64,000 nucleotides of DNA, taken from assembly GCA_964412195.1 (NCBI GenBank), contig CAYPNP010000002.1, forward strand, positions 248,001 through 312,000, in the 5' to 3' direction. Origin of the DNA: CAYPNP01 sp964412195. GTDB taxonomy: Bacteria; Acidobacteriota; JAAYUB01. Of the stretch, positions 45,193-53,587 are shown piece by piece. Position numbers and translations under genes: made by a program. Position 1 is the first letter of the stretch. Every line of letters begins with the position of its first letter. Under the pieces are notes generated by a model. That model saw nothing but the letters and a program-made list of their open reading frames with translations. It searched no databases and was not told the origin of the DNA.

Positions 45193-45219
45193 TATATTTT
45201 ATAATCTGTCTTCTGCCAA
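45191..45219 (-). promoter_or_regulatory. Promoter of the second hdrC
   Basis: Minus-strand TTGGCA (45214-45219), 17-base spacer, consensus TATAAT (45191-45196), 26 bases before the ATG. Confidence 0.82.
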
Positions 45220-45334
45220 GCAGATTCCGTCGATTCAGCTGAAAAGCCGCGGATGTGGTAAGATGGCTTCTCGACATCACTCCGTCGGATTGCTGCCGGT
45301 GCCGGGGCTGGATTTTTCCGGGAGGGAAACCACA

Positions 45335-46549
45335 ATGAAACACATCGCGAATCCCGCCGCGCCTCGAACTGCCCGCGCGGTGAAACTCATCGTTTGGAGC
45401 TGGTCTTTGGTCCTCCTGCTGGGCGGACTTGCGGCCGCGGCCGAATCCGTGCCGGGTCGGCTGACGGTCGTCTGGGGCGACGCGGCGCGGGGCTGCGCCG
45501 GGCCGGCCGAACCCTTGTTCTTTCTCCATGACGACACCGGTCAATCCATCCTCCTGATCGCCGGCACGGAGGCCAAGCAGACATCGGGCGATCTCCTGGC
45601 CCTCGCCGGCCGTCGGGTGGTGGCCGCCGGCGACTGGTGCGAGCCGGCGCCGGCCTTCCCGGAGACCGCCGCCTTCCGATTCACCGCGATCCGGCCCGAA
45701 GACAAGGCCGGACCGGCGCCGCTCGACGTGACCGGTAGCCAGCCCTGGGTGAGCATCCTGCTGAAGTTCTCCGACGTGACCGCCGAGCCGAACTCGCTGT
45801 CCTACTTCAAGAGCATGTACGGCAACTCCTATCCCGCCCTGGACCATTTCTGGCGCGAGAACTCGGGCGACCTCATCAACCTGGACGGGAGCAATGCCTT
45901 CGGCTGGTACACCCTGCCCCATCCCCGCTCTTACTACATCGACGACAGCGGCGCCGACCTCGGCGCCCTGTTCAACGACGGCACGGCCGCGGCGGATCCC
46001 TACGTGTACTTTCCCGATTATGTGGGCATCAACTTGATGTTCAACGACTTGCTGGACTGCTGCGCCTGGGGCGGCGGCTGGTGGACCACCCTTGACGGGC
46101 AGAGCCGCGTGTGGCGGGTGACCTGGGAGCCGCCGTGGGGGTACCAGAACATCAGCGTCATCGCCCACGAGACCGGCCACGGTTTCGGCCTGCCCCACTC
46201 GTCGGGCCAATACGGCCAGACGTACGACAACGCCTGGGACGTCATGAGCAACGCCTGGCTCTGCACCCTCACCGATCCGACCTTCGGCTGCGTCGGCCAG
46301 CACACCATCATGTACCACAAGGACATGCTCGGCTGGACCCCCGCCGACCGGAAAATCACGATCGGCACCGGCCAGCAGCGGACGCTGACCCTGGAGCGGA
46401 ACGCGCAGCCCTCCACCTTGAACTACCGGCTCATCCGGTTGCCGATCAACGGATCCGGCACCCTGCACCTGACTGTGGAGGCCCGAAAGCGAATCGGCTA
46501 CGACCTCCAACTGCCCGGAGAGGGCGTCATCATCTGTTTCGTGGTCTAG
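45335..46549 (+). CDS. Secreted metzincin-type metalloprotease (M6-like), C-terminally truncated
   Basis: A 404-residue protein with a signal peptide (hydrophobic core VLLLGGLAAAA, residues ~18-33). The zinc motif HETGHGFGLPH places ligands at His 278, His 282 and His 288 and the catalytic Glu at 279. A probable Met-turn in DVMSNAW follows. The N-terminal prodomain-like region and FSDVTAEPNSLSYFKSMYGNSYP resemble M6/immune-inhibitor-A-like peptidases. It ends abruptly in GEGVIICFVV where relatives usually continue with VIIH-type strands and C-terminal domains. The last codons resemble the repeat word TTTCGTGGTC and the stop abuts the oppositely oriented flavoprotein gene. It is probably a truncated remnant, perhaps inactive. 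Confidence 0.8.
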   Translation: MKHIANPAAPRTARAVKLIVWSWSLVLLLGGLAAAAESVPGRLTVVWGDAARGCAGPAEPLFFLHDDTGQSILLIAGTEAKQTSGDLLALAGRRVVAAGDWCEPAPAFPETAAFRFTAIRPEDKAGPAPLDVTGSQPWVSILLKFSDVTAEPNSLSYFKSMYGNSYPALDHFWRENSGDLINLDGSNAFGWYTLPHPRSYYIDDSGADLGALFNDGTAAADPYVYFPDYVGINLMFNDLLDCCAWGGGWWTTLDGQSRVWRVTWEPPWGYQNISVIAHETGHGFGLPHSSGQYGQTYDNAWDVMSNAWLCTLTDPTFGCVGQHTIMYHKDMLGWTPADRKITIGTGQQRTLTLERNAQPSTLNYRLIRLPINGSGTLHLTVEARKRIGYDLQLPGEGVIICFVV

Positions 46550-47382
46550 TATTCGGCCGGCAGCGCCAGCAGCTGCGCCAGCGTAAACACCGGCCCGTCC
46601 TTGCACACGTACACCTTGCCGACGTTGCAGCGCCCGCACTTGCCCACCCCGCACTTCATCCGGTTCTCCAGCGTCGTGAAGATCGAATCCGGTAAGAAGC
46701 CGAGCTTGTCCAGCACGGGCAGGGTCAGCTTGATCATGATGGGCGGGCCGCAGACCAGGGCGATGGTGTCCCGGCTCTGCGGGGCCAGCTCGTCCACCAC
46801 CAGGGGGACGAAGCCGACCTTGCCCGGCCAGTCCGGCGTCTCGCCGCCGGGGTCCACCGTGGTCACCACCCGCACGTCGCCGCGGGCGGCCCATTCCGCC
46901 AGCTCCTGCTTGTAGACCAGGTCCGCCACCGAGCGTGCGCCGTAGACGATGGTGACGTCCCGGAAGCGCTCCCGCAGGTCCAGGGCGTTCCAGATGACGC
47001 AGCGCAGCGGCGGCAGGGCGATGCCGCCGGCGATGAAGAGGAGGTTCTTCCCCTCCCATTCCTCGATCGGGAAGACGTTGCCGTAGGGGCCGCGAAAGCC
47101 GATGACGTCGCCCTCCTCGCAGTCGGCCAGGGCCCGGGTGACCCGGCCGGTCTGGCGGAAGGTGCACTCGATGTAGCCGGTCCGCGTGGGGGAGGAGGCG
47201 ATGCAGAAGGTGGACTCACCCGCTCCGAACACCGAGTACTCGCCGAACTGGCCGGCCCGGAAGCGGAACGCCCGCCCCTCCGCCTCGTCGGCGAACGCCA
47301 GCCGGAAGGTCTTCACCCCCGGCGCCTCGTCGGTGATGCGCTCGATCCGCATGCGATATGGCTGATAGATGTTTTCGCTCAT
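46546..47382 (-). CDS. FlxA-like FAD/NAD(P)-binding oxidoreductase subunit
   Basis: A 278-residue ferredoxin-reductase-fold protein related to FlxA, AsrB and sulfhydrogenase gamma subunits. The FAD region has FRFRAGQFGEYSVFG and STFCIASSPT. The NAD(P) region has NLLFIAGGIALPPLRCVIW and IALVCGPPIMIKLT. A C-terminal [2Fe-2S] site has NRMKCGVGKCGRCNVGKVYVC. Expected to oxidise NADH and feed electrons to HdrA. It overlaps the next gene of the operon (upstream on the minus strand) by 4 bases. Confidence 0.88.
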   Translation of the reverse strand: MSENIYQPYRMRIERITDEAPGVKTFRLAFADEAEGRAFRFRAGQFGEYSVFGAGESTFCIASSPTRTGYIECTFRQTGRVTRALADCEEGDVIGFRGPYGNVFPIEEWEGKNLLFIAGGIALPPLRCVIWNALDLRERFRDVTIVYGARSVADLVYKQELAEWAARGDVRVVTTVDPGGETPDWPGKVGFVPLVVDELAPQSRDTIALVCGPPIMIKLTLPVLDKLGFLPDSIFTTLENRMKCGVGKCGRCNVGKVYVCKDGPVFTLAQLLALPAEY

Positions 47383-48398
47383 TGGCGCTCCTCCGCGAGG
47401 GCCGCGAGCGGCTCGGGCAGGCCCATGTCCGCCGGGCAGGCCCGGGCGCAGCGGCCGCAGCCGGTGCAGCCCGCCACGCCCAGCCGCTCGGGCATGTAGC
47501 TGAACTTGTGCAGCACCCGCTGGCGCCAGCGCTGGAACTGCTCCTCGCGCGGGTTGTGGCCGGAGGTGTGGAGGGTAAACTGGGAAAAGCCGCAGGAATC
47601 CCAGCAGCGCAGCCGCACCCCGCCTTCCCGGCCGGGCTCATCCTGGATGTCGAAGCAGGCGCAGGCGGGGCATACGAACGCGCAGATTCCGCAGCCCAGG
47701 CAGCGCAGCGACATCGCCTTCCAGGGCTCGTCGTCGGCGAAGGCGCCGCCCAGCCGCCGGGAAACTTCCGCCAGGTCGAACCGCCGGGGCACGTCGGCCA
47801 GTTTCGGGGAGAGAACCTGCCCGCCGGCCGGCGTGAAGAGGGACGGCGCCGCCTCCAGCAGGTCGAGCCCCGCCCGGGTCCGCGCATCCGCCAGGTAGCA
47901 CCCGTCCCCGAGCGGCGTGAGCAGCAGGTCGCTGCCGGCCGGATCGCCGGGGCCGCCATTGGTGGAGGTGCAGAAGCAGTCGGCGTCGGCACGGGAGCAT
48001 CCCACGGCCACCAGCGCCAGGGCGCGGCGGCGGCGATGGAAGGGCGCGTCCGCGGTGTCCCAGTTGAACACCGCCTCCAGGGCGCCGAACGCGCGGGCGT
48101 CGCAGGGCCGGAGGCCGAACAGCACGGTGGGCGGCGGGGCGGCGGCGGGATCCTCGACGGCCACGTCCCGGCCTTCGGAGCGGTAGCGCAGCAGCGCCTC
48201 GCAGCGGGGGAAGGCCCACTCCTTGGCCGAGAGGGTCGTCTGCACGACGTCGGCGGCCCACTCCGCCGGCGAGGCCACCTCGCCGAAGGCCGCCGTGGCG
48301 CCGTCGCGGCGGGGGGCCACGATCCGGCGACCGCCGGCGCGCAGGGCGTCCCACCAGGCGCCCAGATCCCGTTCCTGTATGATCAGCGGTTCGCTCAT
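47379..48398 (-). CDS. FlxB-like iron-sulfur subunit (sulfhydrogenase-beta/AsrA-like)
   Basis: A 339-residue protein. The N-terminal part has FGLRPCDARAFGALEAVF (typical of HydB/AsrA/4Fe-4S dicluster subunits) and ALVAVGCSRADADCFC. Two [4Fe-4S] motifs follow: CLGCGICAFVCPACACFD (~residues 226-243) and CTGCGRCARACPADMG (~305-320), with a CWDSCGFSQFTLH segment between. It should relay electrons between the FlxA flavin and the Hdr subunits. The ATG at 48398 lies 6 bases after the preceding gene's stop. Confidence 0.85.
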   Translation of the reverse strand: MSEPLIIQERDLGAWWDALRAGGRRIVAPRRDGATAAFGEVASPAEWAADVVQTTLSAKEWAFPRCEALLRYRSEGRDVAVEDPAAAPPPTVLFGLRPCDARAFGALEAVFNWDTADAPFHRRRRALALVAVGCSRADADCFCTSTNGGPGDPAGSDLLLTPLGDGCYLADARTRAGLDLLEAAPSLFTPAGGQVLSPKLADVPRRFDLAEVSRRLGGAFADDEPWKAMSLRCLGCGICAFVCPACACFDIQDEPGREGGVRLRCWDSCGFSQFTLHTSGHNPREEQFQRWRQRVLHKFSYMPERLGVAGCTGCGRCARACPADMGLPEPLAALAEERQ

Positions 48399-48403
48399 GT
48401 TCG

Positions 48404-49219
48404 TCACCCGATGAAGCCGTCCCGGTCCTCCGGGGAGAACGTGGACAGCGAGAATTCGGACTGGGCCGATTCGCCGGACCGGCTGCCGAACTGGCGCCGG
48501 ATCTCCTCCGCGGCGAACCGGTTCAGGAGGTGGAGGGGGATCCCCACGGGGCACGCCGCGGCGCAGGCGCCGCAGTCGGCGCAGCGGCCGGCCAGGTGCA
48601 TGGCCCGCACCACGTGCCACTCCAGGTTGCCGAGGGCGTGCGGGGCGGCCGGCACCCACTGGGGCTGGTTGGCTTCGGACACGCAGCGGGGGCAGTAGCA
48701 CAGCGGGCAGGCGGCGCGGCAGGCGTAGCACTTGACGCACCGGGCCAGCTGCTCCTGCCAGAAGCGCCAGCGCTCTTCCCGGGGCAAGGCCATGATGCGC
48801 TCCAACTCTTCGCGTTCCGCGGCACTGGGTTCCGGCCAGGCGGCCGCCACCGCCGCTTCCATTTCCGCGAAGTTGGACAGCTCCACCACCGAGCCGTCGG
48901 CAGCCGGCGCCAGGGCCATGAGCCGGCCCTCTACCCACTGGTGCTCGGCGGCCAACTGGAGCAGCGCCCGCAGGGTGGTCGGGAGCGCCACCACGGCCGG
49001 TTTCCCGAGCGCCCGGATTTCGGGCTTCGGCAGGTACACCGCCAGGTTGAGTCGGCAGCGCTCGTCCAGGACCAGGGCCGCGGCGTCGCCGGCACGGCGG
49101 ACGAAGGCGGGCCGGACCCGGCCGGCGCTCCCCTCGGTGTAGCCCATCACCACCTGCACCGCCCCCTCCTCCAGGAGGCGGCGGGCGGCGGCACGGAGGT
49201 TGTCGACGGCGGCGCTCAT
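48404..49219 (-). CDS. FlxC-like iron-sulfur subunit (F420-dehydrogenase/FdhB-like)
   Basis: A 271-residue protein. An alpha/beta N-terminal region (VQVVMGYTEGSAGRVRPAFV, NLAVYLPKPEIRALGKPAVVAL) is followed by two Cys clusters: CVKCYACRAACPLCYCPRC (~residues 168-186) and CADCGACAAACPVG (~219-232). The last ~30 residues are polar. It overlaps flxD by 4 bases and belongs to the same operon. Whether it corresponds to FlxB or FlxC of the described Desulfovibrio locus is uncertain. Confidence 0.82.
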   Translation of the reverse strand: MSAAVDNLRAAARRLLEEGAVQVVMGYTEGSAGRVRPAFVRRAGDAAALVLDERCRLNLAVYLPKPEIRALGKPAVVALPTTLRALLQLAAEHQWVEGRLMALAPAADGSVVELSNFAEMEAAVAAAWPEPSAAEREELERIMALPREERWRFWQEQLARCVKCYACRAACPLCYCPRCVSEANQPQWVPAAPHALGNLEWHVVRAMHLAGRCADCGACAAACPVGIPLHLLNRFAAEEIRRQFGSRSGESAQSEFSLSTFSPEDRDGFIG

Positions 49220-49650
49220 TCGACCCCCTTCCCCACCAGCTCGCGGAACTCGGCGCAGGGCCCCAAGGCGCGGATCTCGCCCACCACCCGGTTCACCAGT
49301 TCGGCCCACTTGGCCCCCTCGGCCGCCGAGACCCAGGCGAAGTGGATTCGGCGGATGTCCAGGCCCAGGAAGTCCAGCAGCGGCCGGAACACCATCCAGC
49401 GGCGCCGGGCGTGGTAGTTGCCCGAGGTGTAGTGGCAGTCAGCCGGGTGGCAGCCGGAGACGATCACCCCGTCGGCGCCCCGTTCGAAGGCCTTCAGCAG
49501 CAGCATGAAGTCGATCCGCCCCGTGCAGGGCACCCGCAGCACCCGGACGTTGGAGGCGTACTTGATCCGGCTGGTGCCGGTCAGGTCCGCGCCGGCGTAG
49601 GTGCACCAGTTGCAGACGAAGGCGGTGATGCGCGGTTCGAATTCGGACAT
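49216..49650 (-). CDS. FlxD/MvhD-like delta subunit
   Basis: A 144-residue protein of the MvhD family. It opens ITAFVCNWCTYAGADLTGT, then VRVLRVPCTGRID, VSGCHPADCHYTSGNY and FAWVSAAEGAKWAELVN. The Cys residues in CNWC, PCTG and GCHPADCHY bind a [2Fe-2S] cluster connecting the donor module to HdrA. It lies 13 bases downstream of hdrA. Confidence 0.93.
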   Translation of the reverse strand: MSEFEPRITAFVCNWCTYAGADLTGTSRIKYASNVRVLRVPCTGRIDFMLLLKAFERGADGVIVSGCHPADCHYTSGNYHARRRWMVFRPLLDFLGLDIRRIHFAWVSAAEGAKWAELVNRVVGEIRALGPCAEFRELVGKGVE

Positions 49651-49663
49651 GGTTCCTCTCTCT

Positions 49664-51655
49664 CTAGAGCGACATGACCTCGGCGTAGACCTGCTCGTGG
49701 GTGTAGCCCTGCAGGTCGATGGCCTTGACGCGGCAGAGGGCTACGCAGGTGCCGCAGCCCTGGCACAGTCCCGGGTTGATCCTGGCCACGGTCTTGAGGA
49801 GGCGCCCGTCGCGGCCGCGGATCTCCTCCCGCTCGATGGCCCGGTAGGGGCAGGCCGGCTCGCACAGGAAGCAGCCGGTGCAGGTGCTCCACAGGGGCGG
49901 CGCCGAGCGGTTGACCACGGCCACCAGCGGCTCCCGCTGGAGCATCGGCTGGGCGAACAGGCCGATCACCTTGGCCGCCGCGCCGGAGGCCTGGGCCACG
50001 GTCTCGGGGATGTCCCGCGGCGCCTGGCAGGCGCCCGCCAGGAAGATGCCGGCGGTGTTGGTTTCCACCGGCCGGAGCTTGGGGTGCGCCTCGGCGAAGA
50101 ACTTGTACGGGTCGTAGCTGATGTGGAGCTTCTGGGCCAGCTCCTCGGCGCCGGAGTTGGCCACGCCGGCAGTGGCCAGCACCACCAGGTCGGCGCGCAC
50201 CTCCAGCGGCTCGCCCCCGAGCAGGGTGTCGGCCCCCTTGACGACAAGCTGGCCGTCCTCCTCGTAGATCCGCGACACGCGGCCGCGGACGTAGATGACG
50301 CCGTCCTCCTCCACCGCCCGGCGGACGAACTCGTCGTACATCTTGCCGCCGGCGCGAACGTCCATGTAAAAGACGTAGGCTTTGCCCCCGTGTACCTTGT
50401 GCCGGTAGAGCATGGCGTGCTTGGCCGTGTACATGCAGCAGATCTTCGAGCAGTAGGGGATGCCCTTGGCGTCGTCGCGGGATCCGGCGCAGGCGACGAA
50501 CACCACGGTTCCGGGCACCTTGCCGTCGGAGGGCCGCCGGATCTCGCCCAGGGTGGGCCCCGACGCCGAGGCCAGCCGCTCGAACTGCAGGCCGTGGATC
50601 ACGTCCGGAAAAGCGCCGTAGCCATACTCGGGGAAGAAGTCCGGCCCCTTGACGTCGAAGCCGGTGGCCGCCACCACCGCACCCACCTCCAGCTCCTCGA
50701 TCCGGTCCTCTTGGTCGAAGCGGATGGCCTGGGTGGGGCACACCTTCTCGCAGACCCGGCACTTGCCCTTCTGGAACCAGGTGCAGTGCGCCGTGTCGAT
50801 GACGGGCTTGTTGGGCACCGCCTGGGGAAACGGCACGTAGATGGCCGTCCGCGTGCCCAGGCCGGCGTTGAACTCGGAGGGGATCTTCTTGTTCGGGCAC
50901 TTCTGGGTGCAGAGGCCGCAGCCAGTGCACAGCTTCTCGTCGACCTTTCGCGCCTTGCGGCGGATGCGGGCCTTGAAGTTGCCGATGAAGCCCTCGAGGC
51001 TCTCCAGCTCGGAATAGGTGCAGAGGGTGATGTTGGGGTGCTGGGCCGCCTCCACCATGCGCGGCGTCAGGATACACTGGGAGCAGTCCAGGGTGGGGAA
51101 CGTCTCCGACAGCTGGGCCATGTGCCCGCCGATGGACGGGTCCCGCTCCACCAGGACCACCTTGTGGCCGGCCGTGGCGATGTCCAGGGCGGCCTGGATG
51201 CCGGCGATGCCGCCGCCCAGCACCAGGGCCGTGCGGGTGACGGGCACCTGGATGGGGACCAGGGGCGTGTTGCGCCGGACTTTCTCCACCATCACCCGGA
51301 CCAGGTCGATGGCCTTTGCCGTGGTCGCCTCGGCCTTCTCGTGGACCCAGGAGCAGTGCTCGCGCAGGTTGGCCATCTCGCACAGGTACGGGTTGAGCCC
51401 CGCCTCGGCGCAGGCCCGGCGGAAGGTGGGCTCGTGCATCCGCGGCGAGCAGGCCGCCACCACCACGCCGGTGAGGCGCCGGTCGCGGACCGCCTCGCGG
51501 ATCATGATCTGGCCGGGATCCGAGCACATGTACTTGTAGTCGACGCTGTGGACGACGCCGGGGAAGCGGGCGGCGGCTTCGGCCACCCGGGCGCAGTCCA
51601 CCGTGCCGCCGATGTTCTCGCCGCAGTGGCAGATGAAAACGCCGATTCGGGCCAT
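49664..51655 (-). CDS. hdrA: HdrA-like flavin- and iron-sulfur-containing subunit
   Basis: A 663-residue HdrA. The N-terminal region has IGVFICHCGENIGGTVD and VVVAACSPRMHEPTFR. The Rossmann FAD motif is VLGGGIAGIQAALDIA (~residues 150-165), with the nearby SECTFPTLDCSQCILTP-type Cys motif (DCSQCILTPRM). Two ferredoxin-type clusters lie around CTGCGLCTQKCPNKKIP and the C-terminal CTGCFLCEPACPYRAI / CQGCGTCVALCRVKAI. It is the bifurcating flavoprotein in methanogen Hdr; here bifurcation is only inferred. Start ATG 51655 follows AGAGGAG. A repeat block separates it from hdrB. Confidence 0.94.
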   Translation of the reverse strand: MARIGVFICHCGENIGGTVDCARVAEAAARFPGVVHSVDYKYMCSDPGQIMIREAVRDRRLTGVVVAACSPRMHEPTFRRACAEAGLNPYLCEMANLREHCSWVHEKAEATTAKAIDLVRVMVEKVRRNTPLVPIQVPVTRTALVLGGGIAGIQAALDIATAGHKVVLVERDPSIGGHMAQLSETFPTLDCSQCILTPRMVEAAQHPNITLCTYSELESLEGFIGNFKARIRRKARKVDEKLCTGCGLCTQKCPNKKIPSEFNAGLGTRTAIYVPFPQAVPNKPVIDTAHCTWFQKGKCRVCEKVCPTQAIRFDQEDRIEELEVGAVVAATGFDVKGPDFFPEYGYGAFPDVIHGLQFERLASASGPTLGEIRRPSDGKVPGTVVFVACAGSRDDAKGIPYCSKICCMYTAKHAMLYRHKVHGGKAYVFYMDVRAGGKMYDEFVRRAVEEDGVIYVRGRVSRIYEEDGQLVVKGADTLLGGEPLEVRADLVVLATAGVANSGAEELAQKLHISYDPYKFFAEAHPKLRPVETNTAGIFLAGACQAPRDIPETVAQASGAAAKVIGLFAQPMLQREPLVAVVNRSAPPLWSTCTGCFLCEPACPYRAIEREEIRGRDGRLLKTVARINPGLCQGCGTCVALCRVKAIDLQGYTHEQVYAEVMSL

Positions 51656-51689
51656 CTCAACTCCTCTCAGCCAGCCAAGGAGAAAATAA

Positions 51690-51892
51690 CCACAGATGAA
51701 CACGGATGAACACGGATGGAGCCAGAAATTCACCGCTGATGGACGCTGATTGCTTATGAATCATCATGATCCGATCCAAAACAGGAGTGTTTATCATAAA
51801 AAATCACAACAGATCAGCGTTGATCTGCGTTGAATTCTGCCTGGATCCGTATTCATGGGGATTCCATCTGTGTTCATCCGTGTTTATCCGTG
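51690..51892. repeat. Inverted 31-bp repeats of 'GATGAACACG' words between hdrB and hdrA
   Basis: Left arm 51690-51720 (CCACAGATGAACACGGATG... type) and right arm 51862-51892 are reverse complements with three mismatches. Between them are CGCTGATGGACGCTGATTGC and its rough inverse (ATCAGCGTTGATCTGCG). The right arm runs into hdrB and supplies its last four codons and the stop TAA. Confidence 0.92.
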
Positions 51893-52747
51893 GTGAATCG
51901 ATTCGGGGAGGGCGGCCGGGACCAGGTGCCGGTGCAGCCCGAGGCGCTTCGGCTCCAGGCCCAGGGCCAGCCCCACCGCCTCGGTGACGTAAAGCACCGG
52001 GATGTCCAAATCCCGCCCGGCCTCCCGCTCGATCTCCGGCCGGCGCATGTCCAGGTTGGAGTGGCACATGGGGCAGGCCACGACGATCGCCTCGGCCCCG
52101 CGCCGCACGGCGTCTTCCACGATGGGCCGGCACAGGCGGGCCACCAGGTCGGTGCGGGCCACCGACAAGCCGGCGCCGCAGCACTCCGTCTTGAAGGACC
52201 ACGCCACGGGGCGGGCGCCGATGCGGCGGAGGATATCGTCCATCCGCTGCGGGTCTTCGGTGCGCTCGGCCGGCAGCAATTCCGGCGGCCGCACCAGCAG
52301 GCAGCCGTAGTAGCAGGCGACGGAACGGCTCCACGGCCGGGGGATGCGGTCCGCGCCGGCGGCGTCCAGGAGGCGGGCCAGCACGGTCAGGACGTCCACC
52401 GGCGCCGCCGTGCCCGCCAGCGGCAGCCCGATCCGCCCCGCGATGCGGCCGCGGAGGGGCGCGTCTTCCAACAGTTCCCGACGGGCCGACAGCAACCGGG
52501 CCAGGCAGGCCGAGCAGGGCACGAGGATCTCGGAAAAGCCCGCCCGCTCGGCCAGCGCCAAGATCCGGGCCGGCAGGGCCAGCGCCAGCTCGTGGTCCAG
52601 GGCATGGGCGGCCGAGGCGCCGCAGCAGTTCCAGTCGGGGACCTCCCGCAGCTCCAGGCCCAGCGCCCCGGCCACCTGCCGGAGGGATTCGTCGTACTCC
52701 CGGGCCGAGCCCAGGAGAGAGCATCCGGGGAAATATCCGATGTCCAT
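51884..52747 (-). CDS. hdrB: HdrB-like CCG-domain subunit
   Basis: A 287-residue protein with two CCG-type cysteine motifs: DWNCCGASAAHA (~residues 38-50) with PCSACLARL, and ECCGAGLSVAR ... CPMCHSNLD (~188-220). These bind the noncubane [4Fe-4S] clusters that reduce disulfides in heterodisulfide reductases. It starts MDIGYFPGCSLLGSAREYD. The ATG at 52747 is chosen over an in-frame TTG 9 bases upstream. It lies 5 bases after hdrC. The final SIHHG and stop come from a repeat word. Confidence 0.93.
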   Translation of the reverse strand: MDIGYFPGCSLLGSAREYDESLRQVAGALGLELREVPDWNCCGASAAHALDHELALALPARILALAERAGFSEILVPCSACLARLLSARRELLEDAPLRGRIAGRIGLPLAGTAAPVDVLTVLARLLDAAGADRIPRPWSRSVACYYGCLLVRPPELLPAERTEDPQRMDDILRRIGARPVAWSFKTECCGAGLSVARTDLVARLCRPIVEDAVRRGAEAIVVACPMCHSNLDMRRPEIEREAGRDLDIPVLYVTEAVGLALGLEPKRLGLHRHLVPAALPESIHHG

Positions 52748-52752
52748 GGGTT

Positions 52753-53328
52753 TCAATCCTTTGCCGGGTGGGTCCGTTCGAAGAGGCGGGCCACCTCGGC
52801 CCTTCCGCGGATCCGGTGCGGCCAGGGGGACAGCTTGCCCCGCCGGAAGAGTTTCGGCGCCAGCCCCACGTCCTGGAAGAGGCGCCGGCTGCGCGCCTTG
52901 AAGGCGGCAATCAGCCCGACCTCATGAAGCCGGCCGGTGTGCCGGACGGTGTCCAGGAAGGAGCGGTGGAAGGCCACGATGTCGCGCGCCCGCGGGTGCA
53001 CCAGCCGGCGCCGGAGGGACTCCCGCCGCAACGTGTCCATGATCCGCGGCAGGTCCACCGACTGGGGGCAGCGGGCATGGCAGGTCTCGCAGGTCAGGCA
53101 CAGCCAGATCGAGAGCGATCGCAGCGCCTGGTCGTCGAAGCCCCGCTGACGCAATTGGAGCAGCCGCAGCACCTGGCTGGGCGCGCGGTCCATGTCGGCG
53201 GCCAGCGGACAGCCGGCCGCGCACTTGCCGCACTGATAGCAGCGGGCCACGGACGCGCCGGTTTCCCGGAGCACCAGTCCGGCCAGGGAATCGTCGTGAT
53301 GGGAATGGTTGGAGGAAGCTGTGGACAT
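52753..53328 (-). CDS. hdrC: HdrC-like iron-sulfur subunit
   Basis: A 191-residue protein with [4Fe-4S] motifs CYQCGKCAAGCP (~residues 30-41) and CLTCETCHARCP (~77-88). It ends LSPWPHRIRGRAEVARLFERT. First gene of the hdrC-hdrB-hdrA-flxDCBA unit. The ATG at 53328 follows the conserved TTTTAGGAGTATTGCAATC leader. Its closest relative in the window is the HdrC at 44601-45164. Confidence 0.93.
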   Translation of the reverse strand: MSTASSNHSHHDDSLAGLVLRETGASVARCYQCGKCAAGCPLAADMDRAPSQVLRLLQLRQRGFDDQALRSLSIWLCLTCETCHARCPQSVDLPRIMDTLRRESLRRRLVHPRARDIVAFHRSFLDTVRHTGRLHEVGLIAAFKARSRRLFQDVGLAPKLFRRGKLSPWPHRIRGRAEVARLFERTHPAKD

Positions 53329-53354
53329 GATTGCAATACTCCTAAAAGATTGAA

Positions 53355-53383
53355 ATTTTACTGCTCTCACTTTCTCAGTTCAA
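53355..53383 (-). promoter_or_regulatory. Promoter of the hdrCBA-flx operon
   Basis: Minus-strand TTGAAC (53378-53383), 17-base spacer, TAAAAT (53355-53360), 27 bases before the ATG. Its distance to the leader matches the other hdrC promoter. Confidence 0.8.
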
Positions 53384-53439
53384 GGGACAATTCCGTGACG
53401 TGGCAGACGCGGGCGGATAAGGAGAAATGCATCTGGCGC

Positions 53440-53577
53440 GGACAGCGCGAATCCGCTTTCATCCGCGTCCCGGATTGCCTCTGCGGACTCTGCGTCTCTG
53501 CGTGTAATTGTTTGGCACGATTACGATTACGAGCACGATTACGAGCACGAGCACGATTACGAGCGCGAGCACGATGG
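53440..53577. repeat. Words plus a clean CGATTA/CGAGCA hexamer array
   Basis: CGCGAATCCGC and TTTCATCCGCGTCC words (53445-53470) and a CTCTGCGGACTCTGCGTCTCTGCGTG word (53480-53506) come first. Then about ten six-base units (CGATTA, CGAGCA, CGAGCG) run from 53518 to 53573. It lies between the hdrC promoter and the HNH gene's stop. Confidence 0.9.
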
Positions 53578-53587
53578 GTGGGGGAAC

